DNA of 64,000 nucleotides from Janthinobacterium sp. PAMC25594 (GTDB taxonomy: Bacteria; Pseudomonadota; Gammaproteobacteria; Burkholderiales; Burkholderiaceae_D): NCBI RefSeq assembly GCF_019443505.1, contig NZ_CP080377.1, forward strand, positions 4,774,001 through 4,838,000, given 5' to 3'. Positions 8,416-17,612 of the stretch are shown here, in pieces; the first letter of the stretch is position 1, and each line of letters begins with the position of its first letter. The translations under genes were made by a program, and so were the position numbers. The notes under the pieces are model-generated. The model saw nothing but the letters and a program-made list of their open reading frames with translations. It was not told the DNA's origin and did not search any database.

Positions 8416-9813
8416 TTATTTTTCCAGCTGCGTGCGCACGCGGGCGATCGCTTCGCGCACCTGGCGCGGCGCGGTGCCGCCCACGTGGTCGCGCGCGGCG
8501 ACGGAGCCTTCCAGCGTCAGCACCTCGAATACGTCTTCACCGGTCAGCGGGGAAAACGCGCGCAACTGCTCCAGCGACAGGTCGGCCAGGTCGCAACCGG
8601 CGTCGACGCAGGCGCGCACGGCCAGGGCCACCGCTTCATGGGCGTCGCGGAACGGCAAGCCCTTCTTGACCAGGTAGTCGGCCAGGTCGGTCGCCGTGGC
8701 ATAACCCTGCAGGGCTGCCGCGCGCATCGCTTCCGGTTTCACCGTGATGCCGCCGGCCATGTCGGCGAAGATGCGCAAGGTATCGATGACGGTGTCGACC
8801 GTGTCGAACAGCGGTTCCTTGTCTTCCTGGTTGTCCTTGTTGTAGGCCAGTGGCTGGCCTTTCATCAGGGTCAGCAGGCCAATCAGGTGGCCATACACGC
8901 GACCGGTCTTGCCACGCGCCAGTTCCGGTACGTCCGGGTTTTTCTTTTGCGGCATGATCGACGAGCCAGTGCAGAAGCGGTCGGCGATGTCGATGAAGCC
9001 GATGCGTGGGCTCATCCAGATCACCAGTTCCTCGGCCATGCGCGACACGTGCATCATCAGCACGGCGGCAGCGGCGCAAAATTCGATGGCGAAGTCGCGG
9101 TCCGACACGGCGTCGAGCGAGTTGTGGCAGACGTCGTCGAAGCCCAGCGTTTTTGCCACGCGCAGGCGGTCGATGGGGAAGGTGGTGCCGGCCAGGGCGG
9201 CGGCACCCAGCGGCAGGCGGTTGACGCGCTTGCGGCAATCGGCCATGCGCTCGGCATCGCGGCCGAACATTTCGACATACGCCAGCATGTGGTGGCCGAA
9301 GGTGATCGGCTGGGCCACCTGCATGTGGGTAAAGCCCGGCATGATGGTGTCGGCATGCTGTTCGGCCAGGTCCGTCAGCGCGCTGCGGAACGTCGCCAGC
9401 AGGGCGGTGATGTCGTCGATGGCGGAACGCACGTACAGGCGGATGTCGGTGGCCACCTGGTCGTTGCGTGAACGGCCCGTGTGCAAGCGCTTGCCCGCAT
9501 CGCCTACCAGTTCGGTCAGGCGCTTTTCGATATTCAGGTGGACATCTTCCAGGTCCAGCAGCCATTCGAACTGGCCGGCGGCGATTTCCTGCGAGATTTG
9601 CGCCATGCCGCGCACGATTTCAGCGTAGTCGGCCGGGCTGATGATGGCTTGCGCATGCAGCATTTCCGCATGGGCCAGCGAACCTTCGATGTCGAACAGC
9701 GCCAGGCGCTTGTCAAAAAATACAGAAGCTGTGTAGCGCTTGACGAGGTCCGAGACCGGTTCGGAAAACCGGGCCGACCAGGCTTCGCCCTTTTTGGAGA
9801 ATTGATCAGTCAT
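8416..9813 (-). CDS. argH: Argininosuccinate lyase
   Basis: Last step of arginine synthesis: splits argininosuccinate to arginine and fumarate, in the cytoplasm as a homotetramer. The length, 465 residues, is normal for the family. The fumarase/lyase signature [11 protein letters not shown] is intact at 283-293. [13 protein letters not shown] (111-123) and the catalytic-His region [13 protein letters not shown] (160-172) are also present. The start [12 protein letters not shown] is the only reasonable one. It stands alone with its own terminator, as is common in Betaproteobacteria where argH is not in an arg operon. Confidence 0.97.
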   Translation of the reverse strand: MTDQFSKKGEAWSARFSEPVSDLVKRYTASVFFDKRLALFDIEGSLAHAEMLHAQAIISPADYAEIVRGMAQISQEIAAGQFEWLLDLEDVHLNIEKRLTELVGDAGKRLHTGRSRNDQVATDIRLYVRSAIDDITALLATFRSALTDLAEQHADTIMPGFTHMQVAQPITFGHHMLAYVEMFGRDAERMADCRKRVNRLPLGAAALAGTTFPIDRLRVAKTLGFDDVCHNSLDAVSDRDFAIEFCAAAAVLMMHVSRMAEELVIWMSPRIGFIDIADRFCTGSSIMPQKKNPDVPELARGKTGRVYGHLIGLLTLMKGQPLAYNKDNQEDKEPLFDTVDTVIDTLRIFADMAGGITVKPEAMRAAALQGYATATDLADYLVKKGLPFRDAHEAVALAVRACVDAGCDLADLSLEQLRAFSPLTGEDVFEVLTLEGSVAARDHVGGTAPRQVREAIARVRTQLEK

Positions 9814-10078
9814 GAAAGAAGTCCTTTAGTGTAGGGCGATTATAAACAAGGTTGGCCTGCGTTAGGGCTTTTAGGGGCTTGCAGGGCGCTGAAATGGCCG
9901 GGAATGGGGCTGGCACGCGTCAAATGCCACGGTGAGGACATGTTGTGCGTTCCATCCGGGCTTTTTGTATTCTGTCCCGCGAATCGTGCGTTTGGTCGCA
10001 ATCCGATGGCAGTTCAAGGGCGATCGGCCTACAGTTCAATCATCGCAACACACAACCAGCCACTCAAAGGACACCATC

Positions 10079-10279
10079 ATGAACATCGCTAAAAACATGG
10101 AAGCCATCTTCGTTGCCATCATCGCCATCGCCGCCGCCGCCACCAGCCTGGCCACCGCCGCCGTGCCGAAATTCCGCGCCGCGCCCGCCCCCATCGCCGC
10201 CAGCGCCGATCAAGCCACCATGCACACCGTGTATGTCAGCGCCAAGCGTCTGAGCGCAGAAGAAAAAGCCGCCCTGTAA
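10079..10279 (+). CDS. Small exported or membrane-anchored protein, unknown function
   Basis: A protein of 66 residues, MNIAKNMEAIFVAII..., with a good AAGGA ribosome site 8 nt before the ATG. A hydrophobic Ala/Ile-rich segment (9-30) is followed by an Ala/Pro region and a charged tail (MHTVYVSAKRLSAEEKAAL). The segment could be an uncleaved anchor or a signal peptide. It stands alone between argH and the GNAT gene. I do not recognise the family. The Shine-Dalgarno sequence and codon use support a real gene. Confidence 0.65.
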   Translation: MNIAKNMEAIFVAIIAIAAAATSLATAAVPKFRAAPAPIAASADQATMHTVYVSAKRLSAEEKAAL

Positions 10280-10444
10280 GCGCGGCGATGGCATTGCCGG
10301 CAGCACAAGAAGCATCCGCAGCAAACAGCAACACCGCATCACGGACAGGCAGAACGGGCGGCGCCCCCGGTTCTATCCAGCCCTGGTGACAGCCGCAGCA
10401 AAAAGGTCGATGATCGTGCTTTTAACGATAGCAGGGCCTGCGCG

Positions 10445-10870
10445 ATGTCACATTTGATGATCAGCACCGACAAGGCGGAACTCGACGTTCCAGCCATCCA
10501 CCATTTTCTCAGCACGCAATCGACATGGGCCGTCGGCATCCCGCTGGCTACAGTACGGCGCGCCATCGACCATTCTCTATGCTTTGGCGGCACGCTTGAC
10601 GGCCGCCAGGTGGCGTTCGCCCGCGTGGTCAGCGACTACGCCACGTTTGCCTATCTGGTCGACGTGTATGTACTGGAAGAGTACCGGGGCCGCGGCTATA
10701 GCAAGCGCCTGATGGAAGCCGTGATGGCACATCCCGACTTGCAGGGCTTGCGCCGTTTCATGCTGGCCACCAGCACGGCACATGGTTTGTATGCGCGGTG
10801 TGGCTTTACGGCGCCGCTCAGGCCGGAGACGCTGATGGAGCGGTATGTGCCGGATATCTACCCGCGTTGA
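10445..10870 (+). CDS. GNAT-family N-acetyltransferase
   Basis: A 141-residue single-domain acetyltransferase that moves acetyl from acetyl-CoA to an unknown amine. Acetyl-CoA motif A is clear (VDVYVLEEYRGRGYSKRLME, about residues 72-91, with RGRGYSKRL). The C-terminal strand ATSTAHGLYARCGF is the usual motif-B region. Start signals are weak: no strong ribosome site, and ATG codons at both 10445 and 10457. It has no co-directional neighbour nearby. The substrate cannot be predicted. Confidence 0.85.
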   Translation: MSHLMISTDKAELDVPAIHHFLSTQSTWAVGIPLATVRRAIDHSLCFGGTLDGRQVAFARVVSDYATFAYLVDVYVLEEYRGRGYSKRLMEAVMAHPDLQGLRRFMLATSTAHGLYARCGFTAPLRPETLMERYVPDIYPR

Positions 10871-10894
10871 TTGCCTGAGCAGCCAGGCTGGCGC

Positions 10895-12292
10895 TCACTG
10901 CCAGTGCATCAGGCACGGCGGAATCAATAGAAGCAGCGCCAGTACCAGGTAGATCAGCTGCAGCGGGATCATCCACTTGGCCCAGGTAATCCACGGCACG
11001 CGCGCCAGCGCCAGCACGCCGACGGTGATGCCGGAGGTGGGGATCATCGGCGTGGTGAATTCGCCGAACTGGAAAGCCAGAATGGCCGTCTGGCGCGTCA
11101 CGCCCACCAGGTCGGCCAGCGGCGCCATGATGGGCATGGTCAGCGCCGCCTGGCCGCTGCCCGAATGGATGAAGAAGTTGATCACCGACTGCATGAAGAA
11201 CATCTTTTGCGCGGCAAAGACGGGGCTTGACGACGCCACCAGGGGCGTCAATGCATGCAGCATGGTGTCGATGATCTGCGCATCGCGCGCCAGGATCATG
11301 GTGCCGCGCGCCAGCGCGATCACCAGTGCCACGCTGACCATGTCGCGCGCGCCCTGCACGAAGGACGCCACCAGGCTGTCCATATCGAGCCGGCCGACCA
11401 GGCCGACGACGATGGCCATCACCAGGAACAGCGCGGCGATTTCATCGATGAACCAGTCGTACTTGACGACGCCGACGACCATCGTCAGCAAGGTCGCCAT
11501 GAAAATCCACAGCACCGCGCGGTGCGTGCGCGTCATGCCGGCAAAGCTGTCGAGGTCCATCGAATGCTCGCTGCGCTTTTCGATATCGAGAAGATAGGTC
11601 GGGCTTTTTTCCGGATGGCGCTTGATGCGCGCCGCGTACCACATCAGGAACACGATGCTGACGGCCGTGGCGATGGCCCACACGATCAGGCGGTAGCCGA
11701 TGCCGGAAAAGATCGGCACGCCGGCGATGCCCTGCGCGATGCCGACGTTGAATGGGTTCAGGAAGGCGGCGGAAAAGCCCACCTGCGAGCCGATGAAGGG
11801 AATCGACACGCCCGTGATGGTGTCATAGCCCAAGGCCAGCGCCAGCGGCACGAAGATCAGGATGAAGGGAATGGCTTCCTCGTTCATGCCGAAGGTGGCG
11901 CCGCCCAGCGAGAACATGGTGAAGAAGACGGGAATGATGGCGGCGCGCACGAAGCGTGAACTGGTATGCGCCTTGGCGATGGCCTTGATCAGCGAATCGA
12001 AGGCTTCGGTCTTTTGCAGCACGGCGAAGGCGCCGCCGACGATCAGGATGAAGCCGATGATCAGGCTGGCGTCGACGAAGCCCTTGATGGGCGCCATCAT
12101 CAGCGCGGCTAGTCCCTGCGGCTTGTTGTCCACATAGTGAAACGTGCCGGGAATGATCAGCTGCTTGCCGTTCACCAGTTGCGTGTCGAATTTCCCGCCC
12201 GGCACCAGCCAGGTCGCCAGCGCGATCATGGCCAGGATGGCGCACAGCAGGACGAAGGTATTGGGCAGCTTGAATTTTTTCATGGGTGACAT
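10895..12292 (-). CDS. YfcC-family inner-membrane transporter
   Basis: Polytopic carrier of 465 residues with about 12 membrane segments. It resembles the YfcC/DcuC-related group (start [29 protein letters not shown], then the conserved [14 protein letters not shown] and [16 protein letters not shown]). Such proteins move small carboxylates or amino acids. The ATG at 12292 directly abuts the stop of the zinc hydrolase gene, so the two are one operon; a second ATG at 12283 is equally possible. Next to a cyanophycinase and its TonB receptor, a role in taking up Asp-Arg-derived dipeptides or arginine/aspartate is plausible, but this is inference. Confidence 0.85.
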   Translation of the reverse strand: MSPMKKFKLPNTFVLLCAILAMIALATWLVPGGKFDTQLVNGKQLIIPGTFHYVDNKPQGLAALMMAPIKGFVDASLIIGFILIVGGAFAVLQKTEAFDSLIKAIAKAHTSSRFVRAAIIPVFFTMFSLGGATFGMNEEAIPFILIFVPLALALGYDTITGVSIPFIGSQVGFSAAFLNPFNVGIAQGIAGVPIFSGIGYRLIVWAIATAVSIVFLMWYAARIKRHPEKSPTYLLDIEKRSEHSMDLDSFAGMTRTHRAVLWIFMATLLTMVVGVVKYDWFIDEIAALFLVMAIVVGLVGRLDMDSLVASFVQGARDMVSVALVIALARGTMILARDAQIIDTMLHALTPLVASSSPVFAAQKMFFMQSVINFFIHSGSGQAALTMPIMAPLADLVGVTRQTAILAFQFGEFTTPMIPTSGITVGVLALARVPWITWAKWMIPLQLIYLVLALLLLIPPCLMHWQ

Positions 12293-13429
12293 TTATTGGC
12301 TCAGCAGGCTGCCGCCGCGGAAGGCGATGGCGCCGGCGACCTTGCCGACGTTCATGCCGCGCAAGACGTGGCGGTGGGCGCTGCGCGCAAAGAAGACACC
12401 GGCGACGCTGCAGCGCAAGGTCGTCGTCTCGCCGCTGACGGGATCGATCAGGTCGGCCAGCGCATCGCCGGCGGCCAGTACGTCGCCCATTTCGCGCAGA
12501 TACACCAGCACGCCGTGATGCGGCGCGAGGATCGGTTCCACGCCGGCCAGCGGCGTGGGCTGGCATTGCGGTGCGGGCAGGTCGTCGCCGGCGCCGGCGA
12601 TCTCCAGCACGCCCTCGATGGCAAGAAAGCGCAGCAGGGCGGTGGCGTCGCGCTCTGCCAGGGCGTAGCTCACTTCCACTTCGCCGCGCAATTCGACGGT
12701 GGTCGACAGGCAGGCGGCGGGAATCGGATAGCGTCCATTGAAGTGCGCGTCGAGGTCCCACCACAGGCGGCTGCAGGCTTCGTCGAACGGCTCTTCGCCG
12801 GCCGCCAGTTCCAGCAGCACGGCGCGCGCGCCCAAGAGCGCGGACAGGGGCGCGATCTGCGCCGCCAACGGCGTGCCTGTATAGATATGCAGGGCCGCCT
12901 CGTTATCGCAATGCAGGTCGAGCACGATGTCGGCATCGATGGCCATGCCCAGCAGCGTCTTTTTCAGCGTCTCCGCATCCGTGGACGGCCGCCAGGCGGC
13001 GACGGCGTCGCGCGCATGCTGGCGTATCAGCGCCACGTTGGCTTGCGCATCCTGCCCCAGCTTGCCATCGAGCGTGGTTTTCAGTTCATCGGCCACGTGG
13101 CGGTAGGCGCGGTTGAAGTTGATGCCGGTGGTCAGGTCGAAGCGGCCGAACGGCGCGCCATGGATGGCTTGCGCCAGGCCGATGGGATTGGCGGCCGGCA
13201 CCAGGATCACTTCGCCGTGGATCTTGCCCGCCGCCTCCAGCGCCAGCAGTTCGCGGCGCAAAAATTGCGATACCAGCATGCCCGGCACTTCATCCGCGTG
13301 CAGCGCCGCCTGGATGTAGACTTTCTTGCCGCTGCGGCTGCCGGCCGCCGCCGTGCCAAAGTGAAAGCTGCTCAACTGGCACGATACGCTGGCGTGCGCG
13401 CTGGAGATGGAGTGCTGTTGTACTTGCAT
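12293..13429 (-). CDS. AspA/AstE-family zinc hydrolase (succinylglutamate desuccinylase/aspartoacylase-like)
   Basis: A 378-residue member of the M14-like AstE/AspA hydrolase group, which cleaves N-acyl or amide bonds of amino-acid derivatives. Zinc-site elements are visible: HADE near residue 65 (ALHADEVPGML), a second His in VLDLHCDNEAALHIY, and a catalytic Glu region TVELRGEVE. I chose the ATG at 13429 (MQVQQHSISS), preceded by GGGGCGA; the longer frame from 13507 adds 26 unlikely residues inside the divergent promoter. It is the first gene of an operon with the YfcC transporter, divergent from an RpiR regulator and cyanophycinase. It could act on beta-Asp-Arg or another acylated amino acid; the substrate is unproven. 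Confidence 0.82.
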   Translation of the reverse strand: MQVQQHSISSAHASVSCQLSSFHFGTAAAGSRSGKKVYIQAALHADEVPGMLVSQFLRRELLALEAAGKIHGEVILVPAANPIGLAQAIHGAPFGRFDLTTGINFNRAYRHVADELKTTLDGKLGQDAQANVALIRQHARDAVAAWRPSTDAETLKKTLLGMAIDADIVLDLHCDNEAALHIYTGTPLAAQIAPLSALLGARAVLLELAAGEEPFDEACSRLWWDLDAHFNGRYPIPAACLSTTVELRGEVEVSYALAERDATALLRFLAIEGVLEIAGAGDDLPAPQCQPTPLAGVEPILAPHHGVLVYLREMGDVLAAGDALADLIDPVSGETTTLRCSVAGVFFARSAHRHVLRGMNVGKVAGAIAFRGGSLLSQ

Positions 13430-13488
13430 GGTGAATTCGCCCCAAAACGGGGCGCGGTTGATGGATTTCGGTCGATTATGTAGCATTA

Positions 13489-13532
13489 TTTTCACGAAGT
13501 AAATCAATGAAAATCCTTTTACAAATATTTGT
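13489..13532. promoter_or_regulatory. Divergent control region with candidate RpiR operators
   Basis: Two symmetric elements lie in an AT-rich patch between the hydrolase/transporter operon and the RpiR gene. One is TTTTCA (13489-13494) with TGAAAA (13508-13513). The other is the perfect 12-bp palindrome ACAAATATTTGT (13521-13532). Their place between divergent genes, next to a regulator gene, makes them operator candidates. Confidence 0.45.
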
Positions 13533-13631
13533 TGAGTTTTCTTTTTGATATGAGTAGAGTAAGTTCCAGCGACCCGTTTTCGCCTTTTTATCCGTCATCC
13601 GCCATGCACAAGAACACAGGCCGCCAGTGAT

Positions 13632-14630
13632 ATGAAATCATCCGCCAGTCCTGCCCGTAACAGCTCCCGCACGCCAGTGGCCGCCGCCCTGTCGTCGCCC
13701 GATGCCGCCTTCGCGCAATCGCCGTTGGGGCAAACGCTGATGCACGTGCTGGCAAGCGGCTCGGCCTCGCAGCGGCAGATCGCCGATTACCTGCTGCGCA
13801 ACCAGATGCGCGTGACGGCGCTGGGCATCGAGGAACTGGCCGACAGCTGCCAGGTATCGACGGCCACCATCAGCCGCTTCGCGCGCGACATCGGCCAGAA
13901 GAATTATTCGGCCATGCGCAGCGCCATGGCAGAAACCCTGCAATCGCTGTTGCAGCCAGTCGACAAATTGCGCCGCACGATAGAACGGCGCGCGCGCGCC
14001 ACATCACCCGTCACGGAAAGCCTGGAGTATGCGGCCGCGAACATCGTCGCCACCTCCGATGCTCTGTCGCCGCCGGCCATGCAGGCCGTGGTGCGGCGCC
14101 TGACGCGCGCCAAGGTAGTGTATGTGATGGGATTCGGCCTGTCGGCCAACCTGGCAGGCATGCTGGTGCAGCATCTGCAGCCGTTTTGCCCGCATGTGGT
14201 GGAAGTGGTGGGCATCGGCGGTTCGGAAGTGGCGGCTGGGCATCTGGTTAATCTGACGGCGCACGACGTGCTGGTGGTGATCTCGTTCCCCCGTTACACG
14301 CTCGATTGCATCGGCCTGGCCAGCTTCGCGCGCGACCGCGGCGCCTGCGTCGTGGCGCTCACCGACTCTCCCGCATCCCCCCTGGCCGAACTGGCCGATC
14401 ATGCCTTGTATGCGCAAAGCACGCATCCCGTCCTGCCCAGCAGCGCCAGCACGGCACTGGCCATGATCGAGGCGCTGGCCGTGGCGCTGATGGTGTCGAA
14501 CAAGAAGAACGTTGAAAAAGCGGCCCGCCTGAGCGAAGTCATTTCTGCCTATCTGTACGGCGGCGAGCATGGCGTGCCAGGGCCCCGGAAAGCAGTATCC
14601 AGGCAGCGCAAGGCAGTGAAAAAATCATGA
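13632..14630 (+). CDS. RpiR/MurR-family transcription regulator
   Basis: A 332-residue regulator with an N-terminal HTH_6 domain (about 30-105; IEELADSCQVSTATISRFARDIG) and a C-terminal SIS domain (about 140-270; YVMGFGLSANLAGMLVQHL) that normally binds a phosphosugar. Here the neighbours deal with peptides and amino acids, so the ligand may differ. The 14-residue basic tail (PRKAVSRQRKAVKKS) is unusual. It lies divergent to the hydrolase/transporter operon and directly upstream of the TonB receptor and cyanophycinase, so it likely controls both arms. Confidence 0.92.
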   Translation: MKSSASPARNSSRTPVAAALSSPDAAFAQSPLGQTLMHVLASGSASQRQIADYLLRNQMRVTALGIEELADSCQVSTATISRFARDIGQKNYSAMRSAMAETLQSLLQPVDKLRRTIERRARATSPVTESLEYAAANIVATSDALSPPAMQAVVRRLTRAKVVYVMGFGLSANLAGMLVQHLQPFCPHVVEVVGIGGSEVAAGHLVNLTAHDVLVVISFPRYTLDCIGLASFARDRGACVVALTDSPASPLAELADHALYAQSTHPVLPSSASTALAMIEALAVALMVSNKKNVEKAARLSEVISAYLYGGEHGVPGPRKAVSRQRKAVKKS

Positions 14631-14665
14631 TAAAAATTAGATATATACCATCGGGGAGAGTTGCA

Positions 14666-17467
14666 ATGTACATGAAAAGACAGGATGGCGGTTCCGTATT
14701 GCCACGCGAGTCGCTGCTGGCGCAAGGCGTGCGCCTGGCGCTGGGCGCCTTGAGCGTATCGGCGGCGCTGGGCATGCTGGCCGGCGGCGCGCAGGCGCAG
14801 GAACAGGAGCAGGCGCGGGACGGGGAGCCGGCGCCGAAAAAAATGCAGCGCGTGGAGATCACGGGGTCGGCCATCAAGCGGCTGGAATCGGAAACGGCGC
14901 TGCCGGTGCAGGTCATCACGCGCGCCGATATCGAGAAGGCGGGCGTGACGACGGCGGCCGAACTGATGGCGCGCGTGTCGGCCAACGTGGGCGGCCTGAC
15001 CGATGGCGCCAGTATCAACGTGGGCGGTGACCAGCGCGGCTTCAACAGCGCCAACCTGCGCGGCGTGGGCACCTCATCGACCCTGGTGCTGCTCAATGGC
15101 CGGCGCATGGCGAACTTTGCCTCGCCCGGCGACGATGCGGGCGTGGACCTGAATAACATTCCCGCCGCCGCCCTGCAGCGCGTGGAAGTATTGCTCGACG
15201 GTGCCTCGGCCCTGTACGGCACGGACGCCATCGGCGGCGTCATCAATTTTATTACGCGCAAGGATTACCAGGGCGTGGAGCTGAACGTCTACGGCAGCGG
15301 CACGCAGGAAGGCGGTGCCGGCAAGCGCACGGCCAGCATCACGGCCGGCACGGGTGACCTGGCGACGGATGGCTACAATATCTTTGCCGTGGTCGACCTG
15401 CAAAAAACCGACCGCCTCAGCTCCTCGCAGCGCAAGTTCATCCCGAACCTGCAGATTCCGCAGCGGTTGGGGCATCTGCTGTCGAACTTTACCAGCCCGG
15501 CGAATATCCGCCTGTCCAACGCCCAGCGCGCGCACTTGCAGGAGAATGGCTTCCAGCTCAATGGCCAGCCGATCACCAACCGGCAGATCAATCTCTCGAT
15601 CCCGAACTGCGCGCCGCCGGCCAATCTGTATTTGCCGGCGGGCACGGGCGGCGTCGACGCCTGTACCTACGATTATATGGGCGACACGGAGCTCTATCCG
15701 AAGACGGACAAGCAGAACCTGCTCACGCGCGGCGTGCTGAAACTGAATAACGACCACCAGCTGTACGCGGAAGTGGCACTGAGCCGCTCACGCAGCTATT
15801 ACGTGGGCTCGTCGGCGCGCGTGATTGGCTACCTCGATTACAGCAAGGTGCCGCAGCTGGCCAATGCCGGCTTCGATACGGCGGTCGATGCAGATGGCGA
15901 CCCGGTAGGGCGCGAACTGGAACTGCGCATGCGACTGAACGAGGCGGGCATGCGCACCAGCCAACTGACCAGCGAAAGCCAGCGTATCGTGGTGGGCGCC
16001 ACCGGCACGCTCGCCGGCTGGGATTACGACGTGGGCCTGAACCATAGCGTCAATACCGTCAGGGACCGCGATACGCATGGTTACGTCCTGTACGACAAGC
16101 TGCTCGCGGGTATCGCCGCTGGCGACATCAATCCTTTCGGCCCGTCCAGCGCGAAAGGCCGGGCGCTGCTCGACAGCATCCAGGTTGACGACGAGGTGCG
16201 CCATGCGCGCGGCACCATGGATGGGCTGGACTTCAAGGCTTCGCGCGCACTGATGGCCCTGGGCGGCGGCGACATGGCGCTGGCCCTGGGCGGCGAAGTG
16301 CGGCGCGAACGCACCGAGTTCCGTCCATCGGCATTGCTGATGAGTGACAATATCAACAACGATGCGGCACCGGAGGGCGGCAAGGGCACCAGCGACAGCC
16401 GCAATGTGCAAGCCATCTACGGCGAACTGCTGCTGCCGTTTACCAAGCAATGGCAGGCACAGTTGTCTGGCCGTTATGACCATTACGAGCAGGTGGGCGG
16501 CGCCCTAAGCCCCAAGGTGGGCCTGACCTACATGCCCAGCAAGCAGGTGCTGATGCGCGCCTCGGCCGGCAAGGGTTTCCGCGCACCGTCGATGTCGGAC
16601 CTGCACCGCCCCACCGTCTACAGCAGCACGGCGACCTTGCCCGATCCCGTGCTGTGCGCCACCGTGGACAACAATTATGCCGATTGCGCGCAAAACTGGG
16701 ACACGCGCCGCTACAGCAACGACAAGCTGAAACCGGAACGCAGCCGCCAGTTCACGGCCGGCCTGGTGCTCGAACCGAGCCAGCACTGGACCTTCAGTGC
16801 CGACTACTGGAACATCAAGCGCACGGACCTGATCAGCGAGATCGGCGACGACATCATCCTGGGCAACCTGTCCAAGTACGGCAACCTGGTGCACCGCGAC
16901 GAAGACAATGAAATCCGCTACATCGAGCTGCGCAAGGAAAACCGCGGCGCGCAAAAAGCTGCGGGCATCGATATCACGGCCGACCTGCATGGCGTGAAAA
17001 CGGCGTGGGGGCGTTTTGGCGGCCACCTGAGCGGCACCTACGTGCTCGACTCGAAAATCCAGACCAGCCCTGGAGACGTGTTTATCAGTAACTTGAATAA
17101 ATTCGTCACGGACGGCGTGGTGCAGCGCTGGCGCCATACGATCACGCTCGACTGGGACAATGGCCCGTATTCGGCCAGCCTGTCGAACACGTATTCGAGC
17201 GGCTACGATGACCAGAACTCGGCCATCAATACGGACGATGGCAGCGTGGTCAAGCCGAACCGGGTGAAGGCCTACACGCTGTGGGACATGTCGGGTGCTT
17301 ATGCGGTCAGCAAGCAGTTCAAGCTGCGCGCGGGCATACAGAATCTGTTCAATACCAGCCCGCCGTACTCGAACCAGGCGTACTTCTTCCTGTCCGGCTA
17401 TGACCCTACTTATTCGGACCCGCGCGGCCGGCGCTTCTATGCCAGCGCCAATTACAGCTTCAAATAA
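14666..17467 (+). CDS. TonB-dependent outer-membrane receptor of the cyanophycinase locus
   Basis: Active outer-membrane importer of 933 residues, driven by TonB. A signal peptide (about 1-40, ending GAQAQ) is followed by a plug domain (about 55-170, VEITGSAIKRLESETALPVQVITRADIEKAGVTT...RGVGTSSTLVLLNGRRM) and a 22-strand barrel ending in an aromatic-rich strand (FYASANYSFK). The ATG at 14666 has GGGGAG 8-12 nt upstream. An alternative ATG at 14627 overlaps the RpiR stop by 4 bp, but its extra residues spoil the signal peptide. There is no STN domain or siderophore signature. Followed by an exported cyanophycinase, it probably imports cyanophycin fragments (inference). Confidence 0.9.
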   Translation: MYMKRQDGGSVLPRESLLAQGVRLALGALSVSAALGMLAGGAQAQEQEQARDGEPAPKKMQRVEITGSAIKRLESETALPVQVITRADIEKAGVTTAAELMARVSANVGGLTDGASINVGGDQRGFNSANLRGVGTSSTLVLLNGRRMANFASPGDDAGVDLNNIPAAALQRVEVLLDGASALYGTDAIGGVINFITRKDYQGVELNVYGSGTQEGGAGKRTASITAGTGDLATDGYNIFAVVDLQKTDRLSSSQRKFIPNLQIPQRLGHLLSNFTSPANIRLSNAQRAHLQENGFQLNGQPITNRQINLSIPNCAPPANLYLPAGTGGVDACTYDYMGDTELYPKTDKQNLLTRGVLKLNNDHQLYAEVALSRSRSYYVGSSARVIGYLDYSKVPQLANAGFDTAVDADGDPVGRELELRMRLNEAGMRTSQLTSESQRIVVGATGTLAGWDYDVGLNHSVNTVRDRDTHGYVLYDKLLAGIAAGDINPFGPSSAKGRALLDSIQVDDEVRHARGTMDGLDFKASRALMALGGGDMALALGGEVRRERTEFRPSALLMSDNINNDAAPEGGKGTSDSRNVQAIYGELLLPFTKQWQAQLSGRYDHYEQVGGALSPKVGLTYMPSKQVLMRASAGKGFRAPSMSDLHRPTVYSSTATLPDPVLCATVDNNYADCAQNWDTRRYSNDKLKPERSRQFTAGLVLEPSQHWTFSADYWNIKRTDLISEIGDDIILGNLSKYGNLVHRDEDNEIRYIELRKENRGAQKAAGIDITADLHGVKTAWGRFGGHLSGTYVLDSKIQTSPGDVFISNLNKFVTDGVVQRWRHTITLDWDNGPYSASLSNTYSSGYDDQNSAINTDDGSVVKPNRVKAYTLWDMSGAYAVSKQFKLRAGIQNLFNTSPPYSNQAYFFLSGYDPTYSDPRGRRFYASANYSFK

Positions 17468-17565
17468 GGCGGCAAAGCAGGAGATACCGCAATACGGCTG
17501 TCACACGCAGCGGGTAGTATCGTAGCTCGATGGCGTTGGGTTGCAAGCAGCAGTATTGGCAGCAA

Positions 17566-17588
17566 GGGCGCGCGCCAGGCGCGTGCCC
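17566..17588 (+). terminator. Intercistronic hairpin between the TonB receptor and cyanophycinase
   Basis: GGGCGCGCGCC (17566-17576) can pair with GGCGCGTGCCC (17578-17588), including one G-T wobble, followed by CCTTT. It may attenuate or stabilise the transcript between the two genes. The T run is short. Confidence 0.4.
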
Positions 17589-17612
17589 CTTTCCATGTAT
17601 TCGAGAGGCACC

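Noticed and set aside
7355..8677. 440-codon ORF starting in the leader before the ACT-like gene
   Set aside because: It runs in a different frame through the hairpins and across argH's 3' end; no family signature.
9904..10092. 62-codon ORF between argH and the small exported protein
   Set aside because: It overlaps the start of a better-supported gene and lacks a ribosome site.
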